From Candidatus Glassbacteria bacterium RIFCSPLOWO2_12_FULL_58_11 (GTDB lineage: Bacteria > Gemmatimonadota > Glassbacteria > GWA2-58-10): 9,216 nucleotides of DNA. The DNA is taken from the NCBI GenBank assembly GCA_001780825.1, contig MFIX01000048.1:1-9216 (forward strand). Direction: 5' to 3'. How positions within the stretch are numbered: position 1 is the stretch's first letter; each line of letters begins with the position of its first letter. Positions 5,661-9,216 of the stretch are shown here, one piece after another. Both the position numbers and the translations under genes were made by a program. The notes below the pieces were generated by a model. That model saw only the letters and a list, made by a program, of their open reading frames with translations. It searched no databases and was not told the origin of the DNA.

Positions 5661-7178
5661 ATGTCATCCCGAGCTAATAGGATTTCCAGGCGAACTTTTT
5701 TCTTCTACGGCAGCTTGCTCGCCGGAGCGATACCGGCGGCCGGATGCGGCGGCAGCTCCAGCACACCTTCGCTGACGCGGCTGGGGTACAAGTCGCCCAA
5801 TGAGAAGCTGAACATCGCCTCTATCGGCGCCGGGGGCCGCGCCGAGGGAGACATCCGGGGCTGCGAATCTGAGAATATCGTGGCGCTCTGTGATGTGGAC
5901 GACAAGCAGGCCGCGAAAACCTACGCGCAGTATGAAAAGGCGGCGAAATACAAGGATTTCCGGAAAATGCTGGATAAAGAGGGCAAGAACATCGACGCCG
6001 TGATCATCGCGACCCCGGACCACATGCACGCCATTGCCGCCATGTGGTGCATGGAGCGCGGATTGGGCGTTTACGTCGAGAAACCCCTCACCAGGACAGT
6101 CTGGGAGGCCCGCCAGCTTACTTTGGCGGCCGAAAAGTACAAAGTCGCAACACAGATGGGCAACCATGGGTATTCGAATGAGGGGACGCGGCTGGCCGCC
6201 GAGGTCATCTGGTCCGGTGAGATCGGCAATGTGACCGAAGTGCACGCCTGGACCAACCGGCCCATCTGGCCGCAGGGCATGAGCGCGGTACCGGCCGCGG
6301 AGCCGGTTCCCTCCACGCTTGACTGGGACCTCTGGCTGGGTATCGCTCAGGAGCGGCCTTTCACCTCCGGCGGCGCCGCGTACGCTGACGGCGACGGGTT
6401 CTATCTGCCTTTCAACTGGCGCGGCTTCTTCGATTTCGGCTGCGGCGCGCTGGGCGACATGGCCTGCCACATCCTGGGTGCGCCGAACATGGCGCTCAGG
6501 CTGGGCGCTCCCTCGAGCGTCGCGGTCATCCGGCAGGAGGGTAAAAACGACCTCACCTTCCCGAGCTCCTCGGTAATCCAGTTCGAATTCCCGGCCCGGG
6601 GCTCGATGCCTCCGCTGAAACTGGTCTGGTACGACGCCATGAAAGACGTGCCGATGCGGCCGGCAGGCCTGGCGGAGGACGAAATGCTCCTGGGGCCCGG
6701 CCTGAAAGTCAAACCATGCTCCGATGACGCTGGAGCGCAGGTTAAAGCTTCCGGAGGAGGGAAAGACACCACGGCAGTCCAGGCCGCGCCTGCGGAACCG
6801 GTGCGCCGCCCCGATCAGGCCAACGGAGCCGTGTTCATCGGCGAGAACGGCATTCTCACTACTGATAGCTACGCCGGCAATGTGCGCCTGTTGCCCGCGG
6901 AGAGGATGCTGGACTTCAAGAACCCGCCACAATTCCTGACACGGTCGCCGGGTCATCACCGCGACTGGATCCGCGCCTGCAAGGGCGGCGATCCGGCCTG
7001 TTCGCACTTCAGCGTCGCCGGGCCATTCACCGAGTGGATCCTGCTCGGGAGCATCGCGTTGCGCTTCGAGGGCAAGCTCGAATGGGATGCCAAGCGCATG
7101 CGCTTCACGAACAACGATGCGGCGAACAAGTACCTCAAACCCGAAATCCGGAAGGGCTGGGATTTCCATGCGGTCTGA
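5661..7178 (+). CDS. Tat-exported Gfo/Idh/MocA family oxidoreductase (lipoprotein signal)
   Basis: 505 aa; AGGAGG (5649-5654) lies 6 nt before ATG 5661. The N-terminus has a twin-arginine motif ISRRTFFF (R10, R11), a hydrophobic stretch and a lipobox-like PAAGC (C29), so the protein is probably folded with its cofactor, exported by Tat and lipid-anchored. Residues 50-145 form the NAD(P)-binding Rossmann domain: LNIASIGAGGRAEGD (glycines 56, 58, 59), the acidic strand end ALCDVDD, ATPDHMHA and the signature VEKPLT (Lys141). The C-terminal domain carries GALGDMACHILG (D266, H270). A low-complexity stretch rich in Ala, Gly and Pro at about 350-388 looks like an insertion. Such enzymes oxidise or reduce sugars or sugar derivatives; the substrate cannot be read from sequence. 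It is divergent from the aminotransferase and probably shares a pathway or regulation with it. Its 3' end faces the permease remnant, 75 nt away. Confidence 0.93.
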   Translation: MSSRANRISRRTFFFYGSLLAGAIPAAGCGGSSSTPSLTRLGYKSPNEKLNIASIGAGGRAEGDIRGCESENIVALCDVDDKQAAKTYAQYEKAAKYKDFRKMLDKEGKNIDAVIIATPDHMHAIAAMWCMERGLGVYVEKPLTRTVWEARQLTLAAEKYKVATQMGNHGYSNEGTRLAAEVIWSGEIGNVTEVHAWTNRPIWPQGMSAVPAAEPVPSTLDWDLWLGIAQERPFTSGGAAYADGDGFYLPFNWRGFFDFGCGALGDMACHILGAPNMALRLGAPSSVAVIRQEGKNDLTFPSSSVIQFEFPARGSMPPLKLVWYDAMKDVPMRPAGLAEDEMLLGPGLKVKPCSDDAGAQVKASGGGKDTTAVQAAPAEPVRRPDQANGAVFIGENGILTTDSYAGNVRLLPAERMLDFKNPPQFLTRSPGHHRDWIRACKGGDPACSHFSVAGPFTEWILLGSIALRFEGKLEWDAKRMRFTNNDAANKYLKPEIRKGWDFHAV

Positions 7179-7253
7179 GTCGCTCTGACCTGGGGTGGGG
7201 GCCGTGGATTGCGGTTTTGGACAGTCGCTGGACCGGGACATCATTTTCCACTC

Positions 7254-7741
7254 TCATTCAAATGGACTCAAAACACCCAGGCAAATTTCTACAGATTGCC
7301 ACTCGTAGCGCAGGGCATCCACAGGGTTGGCCGTGGCCGCTTTTATCGCCTGGTAGCCGACAGTCAGGGCGGCGATGACCAGCGCCAGCACCCCGGCCAG
7401 GATAAATGTCCAGAAGTCCAGGTTTATCCGGTAGGCGAAATTGTTCAGCCAGCGGTCCATGGCGTACCAGGCCACCGGCCAGGCGATCAGGATCGCGACC
7501 CCCAGAGTACCAGGAATTCCCTGGAAAGCAGCAGGACAATATCTCTCACCGAAGCCCCCAATACCTTGCGAACGCCGGTCTCCTTGGTGCGGTTCTCGGC
7601 CGCGAAAGAGATAAGTCCCAGAAGGCCCAGGCAGGTGACGAGAATAGCCAGCAGGGTGAATGCGCTGATAACCTCTGCCTCTCGCTCTTCAGCGCGGTAC
7701 AAGCCGGTGATATCCTCATCCAGGAAGGAATATTGGAAAGG
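7254..7741 (-). pseudogene. FtsX/MacB-type ABC transporter permease, C-terminal remnant with frameshift
   Basis: Reading from 7741 leftward: PFQYSFLDED, then YRAEEREAEV, a membrane helix (AFTLLAILVTCLGLLGLISF), the family signature AAENRTKETGVRKVLGAS and LLLSREFLVL. At about 7499-7506 (a five-G run on the minus strand) the frame breaks and would stop at 7489-7487. The family text resumes in another frame as GVAILIAWPVAWYAMDRW, NFAYRI and a last helix, ending NPVDALRYE. One missing base repairs it. Where family members usually stop, TGG (7301-7299) adds 15 residues before TGA at 7256-7254. Only the last 150 or so residues of a protein of roughly 800 remain; the N-terminal MacB_PCD part and any start codon are missing, so it is non-functional. 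In family terms it would move lipoproteins, peptides or drugs across the envelope. It abuts a histidine kinase fragment at 7741. Confidence 0.8.
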
Positions 7742-7920
7742 ACGGTCCGGGCATCCTGGAAGAGGTCAAGGAGAAAATCTTTATCCCCTTTTTTACCACC
7801 CGTCAGGATGGCTCGGGTATCGGCCTGAGCCTTTCCCGGCAGATCATGCGCCTGCACCGCTGTTCGCTGAGCGTAAAATCGGCCCCGGAAGTCGAGACCG
7901 TGTTTACGCTGAAATTCTAA
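7741..7920 (+). pseudogene. Sensor histidine kinase, C-terminal ATPase-domain remnant
   Basis: 59 codons and TAA (7918-7920). The text DGPGILEEV is the G1 box (normally DNGPGI), IFIPFFTTRQ the F box and DGSGIGLSLSRQIM the G2 box. LHRCSLSVKS then ETVFTLKF form the usual last strands. The HisKA dimerisation helix, the phospho-His and the N box are all missing, and no start codon or SD precedes the fragment: upstream on the plus strand is antisense to the permease remnant. The natural 3' end is intact. It cannot be a functional kinase. Confidence 0.78.
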
Positions 7921-8180
7921 ACCGGCTCAGGCAGATAAAACGCCAGCCAGAGTTAAATCCAGAAGCAGTATTGCTTTTGCTCAGTGCTTTAAGCTCTTTC
8001 CAATCACTTGCCAACTTTTTCTCCAAAATCCTCCGCACTTACTTGAATTGCCCCGCAATAATCGGATATCTCTTTCTCCCTGAAGGCGTAATAATTAAGC
8101 GTATCCGGAAAAATGCAGCGGCCTTCAGAATATTATCGAATCTGGAAGAATAATCTCAGGCCTTAAGCTTCAAAGTTATC
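7921..8180. other. Gene-free spacer between the kinase remnant and the ada control region
   Basis: AT-richer than the genes. I see no protein family in any frame; a plus-strand frame is open to about 8153 but is only the tail of a long chance frame crossing both remnants. The one structure is an 8-bp perfect inverted repeat, CTGAAGGC (8080-8087) and GCCTTCAG (8121-8128), with a 33-nt gap and no T-run. Confidence 0.5.
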
Positions 8181-8224
8181 CCGGTTTCCTGCCGGTTGAC
8201 CATCGAGCAGGGGACCGGTTACAT
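8181..8224 (+). promoter_or_regulatory. Putative ada promoter with three CCGGTT repeats
   Basis: CCGGTT occurs at 8181-8186, 8192-8197 and 8215-8220, with steps of 11 and 23 nt, about one and two helical turns. A possible promoter overlaps: TTGACC (8196-8201), 17 nt, TTACAT (8219-8224). The -10 match is weak. Ada proteins activate their own promoters when methylated, so repeats overlapping and flanking the -35 are plausible Ada sites, but they do not match the E. coli Ada box. Confidence 0.4.
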
Positions 8225-8246
8225 TCCAGCTAAGGGGAGATCGACC

Positions 8247-9216
8247 ATGAGCGCAACATCCGCAGAATTATTGCCGGCCGCGGAGGAAATGTGGCGGGCC
8301 GTGCAGGCCAATGACCCGGCCTATGACGGCCGCTTCGTGTACGCAGTAAAATCGACCGGGATCTACTGCCGGCCCCAATGCGCCAGCCGGTTGCCGAAAA
8401 AGGAAAATGTCCGATTCTTTTCGGCCGCGCAGGCAGCCGAAGCCTCTGGTTTCAGGCCTTGCAGGAAATGCAGGCCCGATATAAGCGATCACCCGCAGGA
8501 TGATAAAGCCCTGGTCATCGCCGCCTGCCGTTACATTGACAGTTGCGAAACTCTCCCCGGCCTGCGGGAGGTAGCCGACTATATCGGTTACAGCCCGGCC
8601 CATTTTCAGCGCCTGTTTACCCGGATGTTCGGCCTTTCGCCCCGCGGCTACGCCGATGCCGCACGTCAGGAGCGCTTCCGGACCGCCCTGCGTACCCAGA
8701 CCAATGTCGCCGCGGCCCAGTACGAGGCGGGGTTCGGTTCCAGCAGCCGGGTGTACGAATTCGCCGCGCAAAAACTGGGCATGACCCCTGGCGCTTATAG
8801 CCGCAAGGGCCGGGACCAGCGGATATCTTATGCGGTGGTAAATTCCCCGCTCGGCGCGGTGTTGGTGGCCTTGACCGCCAAAGGCATCTGCGCGGTGCGT
8901 ATCGGAGAGAACCCCGAGGCTTTAGCCGAAAATCTGAGAAATGAATTCAGTGCCGCAGAGCTGGTCGAAGGGCAGGAGCCGTTCAAGGATTGGCTGCAGG
9001 CCCTGGTAAACTACCTCGCGGGTACGGGCCCCTGGCCGCTGCTGCCTTATGATGTCAGGGCGACCGCATTTCAGCGCAAAGTCTGGGATTATCTGCGCCG
9101 GATACCAGCCGGGGAAACCAGGAGCTACAGCGAGGCGGCGCTGGCCCTGGGCAAGCCCGGGGCCGCCCGGGCCGTTGCCCGGGCCTGCGCCACTAATCCG
9201 GTAGCGCTGGTAGTGC
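8247..9216 (+). CDS. ada: Ada: methyl-sensing transcriptional activator / O6-methylguanine-DNA methyltransferase, partial
   Basis: 323 codons from ATG 8247 (SD AAGGGGAG, 7 nt upstream) to the window edge. Residues about 10-80 are the Ada zinc domain: FVYAVKSTGIYCRPQC then PCRKC gives the four Zn cysteines C41, C45, C72 and C75; the first is the methyl-phosphotriester acceptor (C38 in E. coli). Residues about 85-185 are an AraC-type pair of helix-turn-helices (SPAHFQRLFTRMFGLSP, then YEAGFGSSSRVYEFAAQKLGM). Residues from about 192 form the MGMT-type methyltransferase (FQRKVWDYLRRIPAGETRSY, then ARAVARACATNPVALVV). The window ends just before the expected PCHR active-site motif. E. coli Ada has 354 residues, so about 30 are missing. 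It repairs O6-alkylguanine and phosphotriesters in the cytoplasm and switches on the adaptive response. Every key residue that can be seen is present. Confidence 0.95.
   Translation, partial: MSATSAELLPAAEEMWRAVQANDPAYDGRFVYAVKSTGIYCRPQCASRLPKKENVRFFSAAQAAEASGFRPCRKCRPDISDHPQDDKALVIAACRYIDSCETLPGLREVADYIGYSPAHFQRLFTRMFGLSPRGYADAARQERFRTALRTQTNVAAAQYEAGFGSSSRVYEFAAQKLGMTPGAYSRKGRDQRISYAVVNSPLGAVLVALTAKGICAVRIGENPEALAENLRNEFSAAELVEGQEPFKDWLQALVNYLAGTGPWPLLPYDVRATAFQRKVWDYLRRIPAGETRSYSEAALALGKPGAARAVARACATNPVALVV

Noticed and set aside
5664..7244. 526-codon minus-strand open frame antisense to the oxidoreductase
   Set aside because: A typical shadow in GC-rich coding DNA; the plus strand carries SD, Tat signal and all Gfo/Idh motifs, and the antisense product matches nothing known to me.
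7209..8153. 314-codon plus-strand open frame
   Set aside because: It crosses the permease remnant antisense, the junction at 7741 and the kinase fragment out of frame; the real family text is in other frames.
8268..8771. 167-codon minus-strand open frame
   Set aside because: Antisense to ada, whose Zn and HTH motifs settle the coding strand.
1..9216. CRISPR array, tRNA/rRNA, transposase, integrase or att sites
   Set aside because: No regularly spaced repeats, no cloverleaf or rRNA-like sequence, and no recombinase motifs were seen on either strand.

Overview
The window looks like a piece of chromosome, probably from a metagenome, of an uncultured Gram-negative heterotroph. Three things suggest this: moderately GC-rich genes, strong AGGAGG-type ribosome binding sites, and a mix of Tat-exported Gfo/Idh oxidoreductase, GH3 lipoprotein, MacB/FtsX-type permease and HTH-EIIA regulator that is common in FCB-group and related candidate phyla. 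This placement is an inference from gene style. There is no rRNA or other taxonomic marker, and no tRNA, CRISPR array, transposase or phage gene was seen.

Layout. Bases 1-2117 (minus strand) hold an operon start: a promoter, a helix-turn-helix/PTS EIIA fusion regulator, and 3 nt downstream of its stop a HyfB-like proton-pumping membrane subunit that runs off the left edge. Bases 2118-3502 are a zone of fragments: a plus-strand SH3-like C-terminal piece, a 33-codon minus-strand ORF, a hairpin with a T-tract, and a minus-strand chimera in which the lipoprotein N-terminus of a GH3 glycosidase runs, out of frame, into the C-terminus of a polysaccharide deacetylase-like protein. Bases 3593-4780 (minus) hold an intact DegT/DnrJ/EryC1/StrS aminotransferase. 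An 880-nt divergent spacer rich in hairpins separates it from an intact plus-strand Tat-lipoprotein Gfo/Idh/MocA oxidoreductase (5661-7178). Bases 7254-7920 are a second fragment zone: the 3' part of an FtsX/MacB-type permease (minus, frameshifted) abuts the 3' end of a sensor histidine kinase (plus) almost base-to-base at 7741. From 8247 to the right edge lies ada, truncated by the window two residues before the expected active-site Cys.

Functionally there are three intact themes: energy conversion under a PTS-type regulator, sugar or amino-sugar metabolism (aminotransferase and exported oxidoreductase, divergently transcribed), and the adaptive response to DNA alkylation. Between them lie remnants of carbohydrate-active, transport and signalling genes. 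These remnants, and the two sharp chimeric junctions, are the most unusual aspect. They could record real deletion and rearrangement or be assembly chimeras, and raw reads would decide. I found no convincing new defence, mobile or biosynthetic system.
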